Positions 1 to 5,910 of a stretch of DNA of 7,725 bases are shown one piece after another; position 1 is the stretch's first letter, and every line of letters starts with the position of its first letter. The DNA lies in assembly GCA_002346305.1 (NCBI GenBank), contig DDZI01000105.1, forward strand, positions 1 to 7,725. Direction: 5' to 3'. The translations under genes and the position numbers were made by a program. The notes below the pieces were generated by a model. The model made no database searches. It saw nothing but the letters and a program-made list of their open reading frames with translations, and was not told where the DNA came from. The DNA is from Actinobacteria bacterium UBA3012. Its GTDB lineage: Bacteria > Actinomycetota > Actinomycetes > Nanopelagicales > Nanopelagicaceae.

Positions 1-148
1 CTTTTGAACGACCGCGGCCGTGTTGTCCTGGTGGATAAGGACGTGATTCGATCGGACACTTTGGTCCATCGCACTTAGAACCCTTAAGAAAGAGTTTTAC
101 TTTTTCGCGACGACAGCGCTTGCAATCTGCTCCGGTATAACGAGCCAT
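1..148 (-). CDS. rpsD: 30S ribosomal protein S4, N-terminal 49 codons (cut by window edge)
   Basis: Small-subunit protein S4 is a primary 16S rRNA binder that nucleates 30S assembly and, in several bacteria, represses its own operon. Translating the minus strand from the ATG at 148 gives MARYTGADCKRCRREKVKLF and then GSKCDGPKCP, ending in PPGQHGRGRSK at the window edge. Cysteines at residues 9, 12, 26 and 31 form a C-x2-C-x13-C-x4-C zinc site, so this is the zinc-binding (C+) form. The PPGQHG segment is typical of S4. A strong Shine-Dalgarno sequence (GGGAGGAG) lies in the 14-nt gap after rpsK and fixes the start. The gene runs off the left edge, so the remainder, including the S4 RNA-binding domain, is not visible. 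rpoA and rplQ would be expected beyond it by analogy with other bacteria. Confidence 0.95.
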   Translation of the reverse strand, partial: MARYTGADCKRCRREKVKLFLKGSKCDGPKCPIESRPYPPGQHGRGRSK

Positions 149-162
149 ATCTCTCTCCTCCC

Positions 163-573
163 CTAAACCCGGCGACGCTTTGGTGGACGGCAACCATTAT
201 GTGGAGCTGGAGTCATATCTGCGATAGCTCCAACTTCTAATCCGGCTGCTTGTAATGAACGAATTGCTGTTTCGCGACCAGATCCTGGTCCCTTAACAAA
301 TACATCTACTTTGCGAACACCATGTTCTTGCGCGCGACGTGCAGCTGCTTCAGCAGCAAGTTGTGCAGCAAACGGTGTTGATTTACGTGATCCTTTGTAA
401 CCAACTTGGCCAGCAGATGACCATGCAATAACTGCACCCGTTGGATCAGTAATAGAAACAATGGTGTTGTTGAAGGTGCTCTTGATGTGAGCTTGACCAA
501 CAGCAACGTTCTTTTTTTCTTTCTTACGAAGTTTTACTTTGCCTTTACCGGCAGCAGCAGGTTTAGCAGCCAT
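163..573 (-). CDS. rpsK: 30S ribosomal protein S11
   Basis: S11 sits on the platform of the 30S subunit near the mRNA exit site and contacts 16S rRNA. The 136-residue product has a basic, Ala/Lys-rich N-terminal tail (residues 1-22), then the conserved core including HIKSTFNNTIVSITD (29-43) and VKGPGSGRETAIRSLQ (93-108). It ends in the diagnostic TPAPHNGCRPPKRRRV. The Asn-Gly pair at 126-127 corresponds to the position that carries isoaspartate in E. coli S11; whether it is modified here is unknown. The ATG shares its first base with the last base of the rpsM stop codon (TAATG), and an AAGGTG ribosome-binding site lies inside the end of rpsM. This suggests translational coupling of S13 and S11. 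Length and motifs are normal. Confidence 0.98.
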   Translation of the reverse strand: MAAKPAAAGKGKVKLRKKEKKNVAVGQAHIKSTFNNTIVSITDPTGAVIAWSSAGQVGYKGSRKSTPFAAQLAAEAAARRAQEHGVRKVDVFVKGPGSGRETAIRSLQAAGLEVGAIADMTPAPHNGCRPPKRRRV

Positions 574-950
574 TACTTGGTCACCTTCTTCTTACCAGCG
601 ATAGCAACGCGTGGACCCTTGCGAGTACGTGCGTTGGTGTGGGTACGTTGCCCGCGCACCGGCAGACCTCTGCGGTGACGAATTCCTTGGTAGCACTGAA
701 TCTCAACTTTGCGTCGGATATCAGCTGCAATCTCTCGACGGAGATCACCTTCGATTTTGAAGTTTCCTTCAATGTAATCGCGCAACTTAACAAGATCGCT
801 CTCAGGCAAATCTTTTACGCGGACGTTCGGGTTGATTCCAGTAGCCGTTAACATTTCTTGTGAACGGGTACGGCCAACACCGAAGATATATGTAAGTGCG
901 ATCTCAACCCGCTTTTCACGCGGAAGATCAACACCAACTAAACGTGCCAT
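573..950 (-). CDS. rpsM: 30S ribosomal protein S13
   Basis: S13 lies in the head of the 30S subunit, bridges to 50S protein L5, and its C-terminal tail reaches the P-site tRNA. The 125-residue protein starts MARLVGVDLPREKRVEIALT, carries the YIFGVGRTRSQEML helix-turn region (21-34) and the conserved basic RHRRGLPVRGQRTHTNART segment (91-109). It ends in a Lys-rich tail (GKKKVTK). A ribosome-binding site AAGGG sits 6 nt before the ATG. The gene is the first of the alpha-operon block (rpsM-rpsK-rpsD) and is preceded by a 109-nt gap with potential RNA hairpins, where autogenous control would be expected. Its stop overlaps the rpsK start by one base. The sequence looks actinobacterial and intact. 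Confidence 0.98.
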   Translation of the reverse strand: MARLVGVDLPREKRVEIALTYIFGVGRTRSQEMLTATGINPNVRVKDLPESDLVKLRDYIEGNFKIEGDLRREIAADIRRKVEIQCYQGIRHRRGLPVRGQRTHTNARTRKGPRVAIAGKKKVTK

Positions 951-1059
951 CAGTGGCCCTTCGTTAAACCAGAGGTCCTATGCGACACGACCTTAGCCTC
1001 TGGACCAAGGGGACTGATTTCTCAGTTGTGTTACATGTTAACTATTAAGTTTTAAAAAA
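951..1059 (-). promoter_or_regulatory. Structured rpmJ-rpsM intergenic leader
   Basis: This 109-nt gap separates rpmJ from rpsM. Read on the transcribed (minus) strand, it begins with a T6 run (1054-1059) and an A/T-rich stretch. Next comes a perfect 5-bp hairpin with a GAAA tetraloop (ACTGA-GAAA-TCAGT, 1013-1026). A larger inverted repeat follows, CCAGAGG (997-1003) with CCTCTGG (969-975), enclosing 21 nt. A competing pairing GGTCC (1002-1006) with GGACC (974-978) uses two of the same G residues in each arm, so two folds are mutually exclusive. The rpsM ribosome-binding site lies just downstream. In E. coli the leader at the equivalent position is the S4 autoregulatory target. An analogous role here is inference; I do not recognise the E. 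coli pseudoknot. No convincing -35/-10 pair was seen. Confidence 0.4.
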
Positions 1060-1173
1060 TTATCCCTGCCGTTGTTTGTGACGGAGGTTCTCGCAGATCA
1101 CCATGACGCGACCGTGACGACGAATAACTTTGCACTTGTCACAAATCTTCTTAACGCTTGGTTTGACCTTCAT
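1060..1173 (-). CDS. rpmJ: 50S ribosomal protein L36, zinc-binding form
   Basis: L36 is the smallest large-subunit protein and organises 23S rRNA near the base of the L7/L12 stalk. The 37-codon frame reads MKVKPSVKKICDKCKVIRRH and ends ENLRHKQRQG before TAA. The zinc ligands Cys11, Cys14, Cys27 and His32 are all present, so this is the primary C+ paralogue rather than the zinc-independent form induced in zinc starvation. Length is exactly as usual for actinobacterial L36. A G-rich ribosome-binding site (GAGGGGGG) lies close upstream of the ATG, in the 24-nt gap after infA. The placement infA-rpmJ-rpsM is the usual bacterial order. It is a short gene, but the match to the family is unambiguous. 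Confidence 0.97.
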   Translation of the reverse strand: MKVKPSVKKICDKCKVIRRHGRVMVICENLRHKQRQG

Positions 1174-1197
1174 GTTCCCCCCTCTTTTCTTTACTTC

Positions 1198-1419
1198 TTA
1201 CTTGTACCGATAAACAATGCGACCTCGGTTGAGGTCATATGGACTTAACTCCACGATCACACGATCTTCAGGCAAAATGCGAATGTAGTTCTGTCGCATC
1301 TTTCCGCTGATGTGTGCGAGGACTTTATGTCCGTTGGTGAGATCAACTCGGAACATGGCATTTGGCAAAGCCTCAGCTACGGTGCCTTCTATTTCGATGG
1401 CGCCATCATTCTTTGACAA
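1198..1419 (-). CDS. infA: Translation initiation factor IF-1 (TTG start)
   Basis: IF-1 is an OB-fold protein that occupies the 30S A site during initiation and promotes IF-2 and IF-3 function. The 73-residue product (MSKNDGAIEIEGTVAEALPN, then AMFRVDLTNGHKVLAHISGK and RILPEDRVIVELSPYDLNRG, ending RIVYRYK) matches actinobacterial IF-1 over its full length. The start codon is TTG. An in-frame TAA lies only two codons upstream (1423-1425), so no earlier start is possible, and the N-terminus expected for the family begins exactly here. GGGAG lies 10 nt upstream (1430-1434). A rare start codon on a factor whose level controls initiation is notable. The 137-nt gap after map may hold a promoter for infA and the alpha-operon genes. 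Confidence 0.97.
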   Translation of the reverse strand: MSKNDGAIEIEGTVAEALPNAMFRVDLTNGHKVLAHISGKMRQNYIRILPEDRVIVELSPYDLNRGRIVYRYK

Positions 1420-1459
1420 GCCTTACCTACTCCCAAATTGAACTCAAGACCGAAGGGCA

Positions 1460-1489
1460 ATACTAGGTCCAGGGGGTCGATTCAGTGAA
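1460..1489 (-). promoter_or_regulatory. Weak candidate promoter upstream of infA
   Basis: In the map-infA gap the minus strand reads TTCACT (1484-1489), an 18-nt spacer, then TAGTAT (1460-1465). The -10 hexamer fits the TAnnnT pattern of actinobacterial housekeeping promoters; the -35 is poor. A start near 1453 would leave a leader of roughly 30 nt before the TTG. An internal promoter here would let infA, rpmJ and the alpha-operon genes be expressed apart from secY-adk-map. This is inference from a short motif, and read-through from upstream remains possible because no terminator is seen. Confidence 0.3.
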
Positions 1490-1517
1490 ATCGGCCTCAA
1501 TCCCCCAAATCTGACCC
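1466..1517 (-). promoter_or_regulatory. Nested inverted repeats upstream of infA
   Basis: On the minus strand three arm pairs are nested in the same order: GGTC (1513-1516) with GACC (1466-1469), GGGGG (1502-1506) with CCCCC (1472-1476), and GATT (1489-1492) with AATC (1479-1482) around the hexaloop TCACTG. Internal loops are asymmetric. No U-tract follows, so it is not a standard intrinsic terminator. It could be an RNA structure in read-through transcripts from map, or an operator, since it overlaps the candidate -35 region. Function is unknown. Confidence 0.35.
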
Positions 1518-1545
1518 AATCTGAACTTAAATCTGAACTTAAATC
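1518..1545. repeat. 12-bp tandem repeat (2.3 copies) in the map-infA gap
   Basis: The plus strand has unit AATCTGAACTTA twice in tandem followed by AATC. A further AATCTGA occurs at 1508-1514, so AATCTGA recurs at 1508, 1518 and 1530, that is with 10- and 12-bp spacing, about one helical turn. The array lies between the map stop codon and the candidate infA promoter. It could be binding sites for a DNA-binding protein or simple replication slippage; the sequence alone does not decide. Confidence 0.6.
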
Positions 1546-1556
1546 AGCTCTATAAA

Positions 1557-2366
1557 TCAAAGTAATGGGGAGATTTCCCGTCCATATGGGGCTAATCCAG
1601 CTGCCCCTCCATCTTTGGCGGTCAATACAAAAATCCCGCCATCGGGGGTTAAAGCAAATGAATGTTCGGTATGCGCAGCCCTTGCTCCATCTTGAGTTAC
1701 AACTGTCCACTCATCATCCAAAGTGCGCACCTTGTGCGATCCACGAGTGATCATTGGCTCAACCGCTAGCGCCATTCCCGAAATTAAAGTCGGTCCGCGC
1801 CCGGCTACACCAAAATTTAAGAGGTGTGGTTCTTGATGCATTTCAGTGCCAATTCCATGTCCACCATAATCGCGCAAAATTCCATAATTACCACTTGCAT
1901 TAATACTTTTTTCAATTGCCGCACTTAGATCAGTTAACTTTCCATCAATTTTCGCCGCTGCAATTCCAGCCCACATTGATTGCGCGCAGGCATCCATCAT
2001 TTTTTGATCTTCAGAAGTAATCTGACCAACGCCCACTGAAATTGCTGAATCGCCATGCCAGCCATCAACGATCGCTCCGCAATCGATTGAAATCACATCT
2101 CCATCTTTTAAAGGTTTGTCATTTGGAATTCCATGAACGACTTCATCGTTAACTGATGTACAAATTGTTGCTGGATAACCGTGGTAACCAAGAAATGATG
2201 GAATGCCTCCACCGGCTTTAATATTATCTGCAGCAATTTTGTCTAATTCTTTTGTGGTAACTCCTGGAGCAACTGCATTTCTAATAATTTCTAAAGTATC
2301 AGCAACAAGAAGGCCAGCAACGCGCATTAACTTTAATTGTTCTAAAGTTTTTATCTGAATAGCCAT
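1557..2366 (-). CDS. map: Type I methionine aminopeptidase
   Basis: Map is a cytosolic dinuclear-metal hydrolase that removes the initiator methionine from nascent proteins after deformylation. The 269-residue protein has the pita-bread fold motifs throughout: MAIQIKTLEQLKLMRVAGLL at the N-terminus, LGYHGYPATICTSVNDEVVHGIP (59-81) with His78, and ISIDCGA with Asp95. These are followed by HGDSA with Asp106, GGHGIG with His170, His177, VEPM with Glu203 and HTEHS with Glu234. Thus the five expected metal ligands (D95, D106, H170, E203, E234) are present. It lacks the N-terminal SH3-binding extension of some actinobacterial paralogues. It follows adk by 11 nt, and no Shine-Dalgarno sequence is visible in TTTGGTTTTTC before the ATG, so coupling to adk translation is likely. 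The start is supported by homology of the MAIxIKT N-terminus. A 137-nt gap follows before infA. Confidence 0.97.
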   Translation of the reverse strand: MAIQIKTLEQLKLMRVAGLLVADTLEIIRNAVAPGVTTKELDKIAADNIKAGGGIPSFLGYHGYPATICTSVNDEVVHGIPNDKPLKDGDVISIDCGAIVDGWHGDSAISVGVGQITSEDQKMMDACAQSMWAGIAAAKIDGKLTDLSAAIEKSINASGNYGILRDYGGHGIGTEMHQEPHLLNFGVAGRGPTLISGMALAVEPMITRGSHKVRTLDDEWTVVTQDGARAAHTEHSFALTPDGGIFVLTAKDGGAAGLAPYGREISPLL

Positions 2367-2377
2367 GAAAAACCAAA

Positions 2378-2935
2378 TTATTTTTTAGCAGAAAGCGCTG
2401 CGATTGCCCGCTCAGTAATATCTGCAATAGATCCAGAAGCATTAATTGTAGTTAGTAAATTCTCATTCTTATAGAAATCAATAATTGGTGCTGTCTGATC
2501 ACGATAAACTTTTAAGCGGTGGCGAACGACATCTGCATTATCGTCATCGCGATTTCGACTTGCCAAGCGTGTAACGATTTCCTCTTCATCGATTTGCAAT
2601 TCAAGTACGCAATCTAAAGGTGCATTAATCTTTATTAGAATTTCTTTTAAAACCGCAGCTTGCGCAGCATTGCGTGGAAAACCGTCTAATAAAAATCCAT
2701 TATCCACATCAGATTCATTTAATCTTGCTTCAACCATGCTGTTAGTTACTGAATCTGGGACAAGATCTCCGCGATCCATGTACCCCTTAGCTTCAATTCC
2801 TAATGCGGTTCCAGCAGATAAATTGGCCCGGAAAATATCCCCAGTTGAAATATGTGGAATTCCATAATGGGCGCACAAGAATTCGGCTTGGGTTCCTTTT
2901 CCAGCTCCTGGTGGTCCAACTAAAACTAAACGCAT
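2378..2935 (-). CDS. adk: Adenylate kinase, short form
   Basis: Adenylate kinase catalyses ATP + AMP to 2 ADP in the cytosol and keeps the adenylate pool in balance. The 185-residue protein opens with MRLVLVGPPGAGKGTQ; the P-loop GPPGAGKGT is at 7-15. HISTGDIFR (28-36) and the DGFPR motif (84-88) form the AMP-binding region, followed by SRNRDDD (126-132) and RLKVYRDQTAP (140-150) in the lid and C-terminal part. The lid is the short type without the zinc-binding insert, which explains the length below the roughly 214 residues of E. coli Adk. Its ATG overlaps the secY stop by one base (TAATG), and a GAAGG about 12 nt upstream lies inside secY. The secY-adk-map order is widespread in Gram-positive bacteria. 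Confidence 0.98.
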   Translation of the reverse strand: MRLVLVGPPGAGKGTQAEFLCAHYGIPHISTGDIFRANLSAGTALGIEAKGYMDRGDLVPDSVTNSMVEARLNESDVDNGFLLDGFPRNAAQAAVLKEILIKINAPLDCVLELQIDEEEIVTRLASRNRDDDNADVVRHRLKVYRDQTAPIIDFYKNENLLTTINASGSIADITERAIAALSAKK

Positions 2936-4230
2936 TACCGCAAGAAACCTTCATATGAACGTTGTTGCAATTGGCTTTCAATCTGTTTCGCAGTATCAAG
3001 ACCCACGCCAACAACGATCAAAATTGCAGTTCCGCCAAATGGGAAGTTCTGGGTTGCGCCAACTAATGCAAGAGCAATTACTGGAATGATCGCGACCAAA
3101 CCTAAGTAGAGCGAGCCTGGCGCGGTGATTCGCGACAATACATATTGCAAATGCTCAACAGTTGGGCGACCAGCTCGAATACCTGGAATAAATCCACCAT
3201 ATTTACGCATATTTTCAGCGACTTCTTCAGGGTTAAAAGTGATTGAAACATAAAAGTAGGTAAAGAAGATGATCATCGCAAAATACGTAAGGACATAAGT
3301 CCAGTGATCACCCGTTACAAAGTTTTGCTGAATCCAAACAGCCCAAGATGCTTGACTGCTGGAGAGATTTACAACTAGTGAAGGAATATAAAGCAAAGAA
3401 GAAGCAAAAATTACTGGGATAACACCGGCCTGGTTGACCTTGATTGGAATATAAGTACTCGCTCCGCCATAACTGCGGCTTCCAACTTGGCGTTTTGCAT
3501 ATTGCACAGGAATACGACGTTGAGCTTGCTCAACGAAGACAACAGCGGCAACAATCAAAACTCCAACAGCCATAACTAATAAGAAAACAAAGAGACCTTT
3601 TTGAAGTCTGATACTCCAAAGTTGACCAGGGAAGCTCGCTGCAATTGAAGTGAAGATCAAGATAGACATTCCATTACCAACGCCACGATCAGTGATCAAT
3701 TCACCAAGCCACATGATTACTGATGTTCCAGCAGTCATTACTACAACCATTGTTAAAATTCTTGACCAAGATGTATCTGGAATTATCTCTGCAGAGCATC
3801 CTGAGAAAAGACGTCCTGGGGTGCGAGCAACTGCCACCAAACCAGATGATTGCAAGATTGCTAAACCGATTGTTAAGTAACGGGTGTACTGAGTTAACTT
3901 CGCATTTCCCGCTTGACCCTCTTTTTTCAATGCTTCAAAACGCGGAATAACTACCGTCAAAAGCTGCACGATAATTGAGCTGGTGATGTAAGGCATGATT
4001 CCCAGTGCGAAAACACTGAGTTGCAACAAAGCTCCACCACTAAAAAGGTTAATTAATCCAAACAAACCGCCTGTTTGAACCTGGCTTAAACAGGTCTGAA
4101 CATTTGTATATGAGATACCTGGGGTTGGAATAACTGAACCAAAACGAAAAAGTGCCATAATTGAGAGAGTAAAGAAAATCTTTTTGCGCAGATCCGGCGT
4201 TTTAAAGGCCTTTCCAAATGCAGCGATCAT
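2935..4230 (-). CDS. secY: Preprotein translocase subunit SecY
   Basis: SecY is the central channel of the Sec translocon (SecYEG) in the cytoplasmic membrane, exporting unfolded preproteins with SecA and inserting membrane proteins with the ribosome. The 431-residue protein has about ten hydrophobic segments: 17-34, 70-95 (after the plug region near 56-69), 118-135, 157-176, 185-200, 212-234, 265-288, 310-331, 371-391 and 398-412. Conserved features include the short cytosolic N-terminus (MIAAFGKAFKTPDLRKKIFF), the C4 loop QAQRRIPVQYAKR (235-247), and the C5 loop KYGGFIPGIRAGRPT (343-357), which carries the conserved Arg used for SecA activation. The ATG is preceded by AAGGGAG at good spacing. 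A 44-nt gap separates it from rplO, and it overlaps adk by one base. No missing segment is seen. Confidence 0.98.
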   Translation of the reverse strand: MIAAFGKAFKTPDLRKKIFFTLSIMALFRFGSVIPTPGISYTNVQTCLSQVQTGGLFGLINLFSGGALLQLSVFALGIMPYITSSIIVQLLTVVIPRFEALKKEGQAGNAKLTQYTRYLTIGLAILQSSGLVAVARTPGRLFSGCSAEIIPDTSWSRILTMVVVMTAGTSVIMWLGELITDRGVGNGMSILIFTSIAASFPGQLWSIRLQKGLFVFLLVMAVGVLIVAAVVFVEQAQRRIPVQYAKRQVGSRSYGGASTYIPIKVNQAGVIPVIFASSLLYIPSLVVNLSSSQASWAVWIQQNFVTGDHWTYVLTYFAMIIFFTYFYVSITFNPEEVAENMRKYGGFIPGIRAGRPTVEHLQYVLSRITAPGSLYLGLVAIIPVIALALVGATQNFPFGGTAILIVVGVGLDTAKQIESQLQQRSYEGFLR

Positions 4231-4274
4231 TCTTTACTCCCTTTTTAGAGTCTTACACCCTTAGAAAAACTTGT

Positions 4275-4724
4275 TTAGAGTTTAGCTACCTTAGTAATTT
4301 TGCCGCCGGCAGCTTTAATTTTCTCTTCGGCTGTGGCAGAAAACCCTTGCACTGCGATTGTGATTGCAACAGAGATCTCGCCATTTCCAAGAACTTTGAC
4401 TGGAAGCCCTTTACGGACTGCGCCATATTCAATAAGTTGGGCAACAGTTACGGTGCCACCTTTTGGAAAGAGCTCATTCAAAGTTGCCACATTAACTGCT
4501 TGGTATTCCACACGCTCTGGATTTTTAAAGCCCTTGAGTTTTGGAAGACGCATATGTAGCGGCATTTGACCGCCTTCAAAACCGATGCGAACAGTGTTAC
4601 GCGCATGCGTACCTTTTCCACCTCGACCAGAAGTTTTACCTTTGGATGCTTCTCCGCGACCTTTACGAACGCGATCTTTCTTAGCTCCTGGGGCAGGACG
4701 TAGATGGTGCATTTTAAGAGTCAT
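4275..4724 (-). CDS. rplO: 50S ribosomal protein L15
   Basis: L15 is a late-binding large-subunit protein with a long Gly/Lys-rich N-terminal extension that threads through 23S rRNA. The 149-residue product starts MTLKMHHLRPAPGAKKDRVR and has the basic glycine-rich region RKGRGEASKGKTSGRGGKG (20-38). FEGGQMPLHMRLPKLKGFKN (49-68) follows, and then the C-terminal globular domain with VKVLGNGEI (109-117) and GFSATAEEKIKAAGGKI (127-143). The start ATG directly abuts the rpmD stop (TAAATG), with an AGAGG ribosome-binding site inside rpmD, so the two are probably coupled. The length is typical. It is the last spc ribosomal-protein gene before secY. Confidence 0.98.
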   Translation of the reverse strand: MTLKMHHLRPAPGAKKDRVRKGRGEASKGKTSGRGGKGTHARNTVRIGFEGGQMPLHMRLPKLKGFKNPERVEYQAVNVATLNELFPKGGTVTVAQLIEYGAVRKGLPVKVLGNGEISVAITIAVQGFSATAEEKIKAAGGKITKVAKL

Positions 4725-4907
4725 TTATTCGACCTCTTCCACAAGAATGAGATGGCGAACAGCTTTAACCATTCCGCGAATCTCTGGACGATCTTCTTTT
4801 ACGACAACATCACCGATGCGCTTAAGACCCAGTGAGCGAAGAGTCTCGCGATGTTCTGGTCTTCCGCCGACTTTGGAGCGTAGTTGAGTTACTTTTAAGC
4901 GACCCAT
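4725..4907 (-). CDS. rpmD: 50S ribosomal protein L30
   Basis: L30 is a small two-layer alpha/beta large-subunit protein contacting 23S rRNA. The 60-residue frame reads MGRLKVTQLRSKVGGRPEHR, then ETLRSLGLKRIGDVVVKEDR and PEIRGMVKAVRHLILVEEVE. The LKVTQLRSKVGG start, the LGLKRIGDVVV core and the IRGMVKAVRHL segment are all family-typical. It starts 2 nt after the rpsE stop, with an AGGTG motif in the rpsE end as ribosome-binding site, and its stop abuts the rplO ATG. L30 is dispensable or missing in some bacteria; here it is present and intact. Confidence 0.97.
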   Translation of the reverse strand: MGRLKVTQLRSKVGGRPEHRETLRSLGLKRIGDVVVKEDRPEIRGMVKAVRHLILVEEVE

Positions 4908-4909
4908 AT

Positions 4910-5533
4910 TTATGCACCTGCCGATACTGGATGTAGATCTGCGTTGATTGCTTTAAGTAAACGATTAGGCGCAACATCTTCTAGTGCAAGACCGCGACGC
5001 GCAGCAATCGCACTTGGGTGCTCGAGGCTCTTTAGCGCTGCAACAGTTGCATGGACAATGTTGATCGCATTATTTGAACCAAGAGATTTGCTTAGAACAT
5101 CGTGAATTCCAGCGCACTCAAGCACAGCACGAACTGGACCACCAGCGATAACTCCAGTACCAGGGCTTGCTGGCTTTAGGAGTACAACTCCAGCAGCAGC
5201 TTCACCTTGAACTGGGTGAGGAATGGTTGCTTGGATCATTGGAACTTTGAAGAATGCTTTTTTAGCTTCTTCAACGCCCTTGGCAATTGCAGCAGGAACT
5301 TCTTTTGCTTTGCCATAACCAACACCGACCATGCCTTTGCCATCGCCAACAACTACTAGCGCGGTAAAGGAGAAACGCCGTCCACCTTTTACAACTTTAG
5401 AAACACGGTTGATGAAAACAACGCGCTCGATGTACTGGCTTTTTTCTGGTCCGCCACCATCGCGTCGTTCACGTTTTTCGCGACGTTCACCTGAAGCAGG
5501 TGCACCTGGATTAGTACTTCTTTCAGCAGCCAT
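4910..5533 (-). CDS. rpsE: 30S ribosomal protein S5
   Basis: S5 lies at the mRNA entry side of the 30S subunit and affects decoding fidelity and mRNA unwinding. The 207-residue protein has a charged, disordered N-terminal extension (about residues 1-30, with RREKRERRDGGG). The double-stranded-RNA-binding-like S5 domain follows (YIERVVFINRVSKVVKGG, 34-51; FSFTALVVVGDGKGMVGVGY, 54-73; GKAKEVPAAI, 74-83). The C-terminal domain includes PASPGTGVIAGGPVRAVLE (121-139) and GSNNAINIV (152-160). The start overlaps the rplR stop by one base (TAATG), with GGAG five bases before the ATG, encoded by the last rplR codons. The N-terminal extension is common in actinobacterial S5. The frame is intact. Confidence 0.98.
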   Translation of the reverse strand: MAAERSTNPGAPASGERREKRERRDGGGPEKSQYIERVVFINRVSKVVKGGRRFSFTALVVVGDGKGMVGVGYGKAKEVPAAIAKGVEEAKKAFFKVPMIQATIPHPVQGEAAAGVVLLKPASPGTGVIAGGPVRAVLECAGIHDVLSKSLGSNNAINIVHATVAALKSLEHPSAIAARRGLALEDVAPNRLLKAINADLHPVSAGA

Positions 5534-5910
5534 TAGAACTCCAATCCATTCTCGCGAGCACCGTCAGCTAGAGCGGCAATTCGACCGGTGTACTTTGCTC
5601 CGGCACGATCAAATACAACTGTAGAAACTCCAGCGCTTTTTGCACGATCTGCAAGCAGTTGACCGATTAAGCGAGCTTTTCTGGTTTTGTCATCTTTCGA
5701 ATTACGGAAGTTTTCTTCCATAGTCGAAGCTGATGCAAGAGTGTGCCCCTTAGTGTCATCGACAATCTGCGCAAATACGTGGCGAGATGAACGAGTCACA
5801 ACGAGACGCGGACGTGCTGCGGTTCCGGAAACTTTTTTGCGCACGCGGAAGTGGCGGCGAGCTTTGGCAACTTGGGCCGATCCTTTACGGACCTTTACTC
5901 CGATAGCCAT
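5533..5910 (-). CDS. rplR: 50S ribosomal protein L18
   Basis: L18 binds 5S rRNA together with L5 and anchors it in the central protuberance of the 50S subunit. The 125-residue protein begins MAIGVKVRKGSAQVAKARRH, has the basic RVRKKVSGTAARPRLVVTRS region (22-41), HVFAQIVDD (44-52) and the conserved C-terminus FDRAGAKYTGRIAALADGAR followed by ENGLEF. Both ends overlap neighbours by a single base: its ATG with the rplF stop, and its stop with the rpsE ATG. This makes a three-gene chain rplF-rplR-rpsE of TAATG junctions. AGG about 9 nt before the ATG serves as ribosome-binding site within rplF. Length is normal. Confidence 0.98.
   Translation of the reverse strand: MAIGVKVRKGSAQVAKARRHFRVRKKVSGTAARPRLVVTRSSRHVFAQIVDDTKGHTLASASTMEENFRNSKDDKTRKARLIGQLLADRAKSAGVSTVVFDRAGAKYTGRIAALADGARENGLEF

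Noticed and set aside
1054..1062. T6 run right after the rpmJ stop as an intrinsic terminator
   Set aside because: There is no GC-rich stem immediately before the T-run, only an A/T-rich stretch, so termination is unsupported.
1549..1577. TATAGA just after the map stop as a -10 box
   Set aside because: No acceptable -35 hexamer lies at 16-19 nt upstream; the match is probably chance in A/T-rich sequence.
1444..1710. 88-codon minus-strand open frame across the map end and the map-infA gap
   Set aside because: It is out of frame with map, overlaps its conserved C-terminal region, and its translation has no recognisable domain and biased composition (Trp, Arg, Ser) typical of a shadow frame.
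4244..4281. 8-bp direct repeat TTTAGAGT at the rplO end and before secY
   Set aside because: Two short copies 30 bp apart in A/T-rich sequence are expected by chance; one copy includes the rplO stop codon.
4218..4887. Plus-strand open frames of 89-113 codons opposite rplO, rpmD and the secY start
   Set aside because: They are antisense to strongly conserved ribosomal genes, lack convincing ribosome-binding sites and look like reverse-complement shadows.
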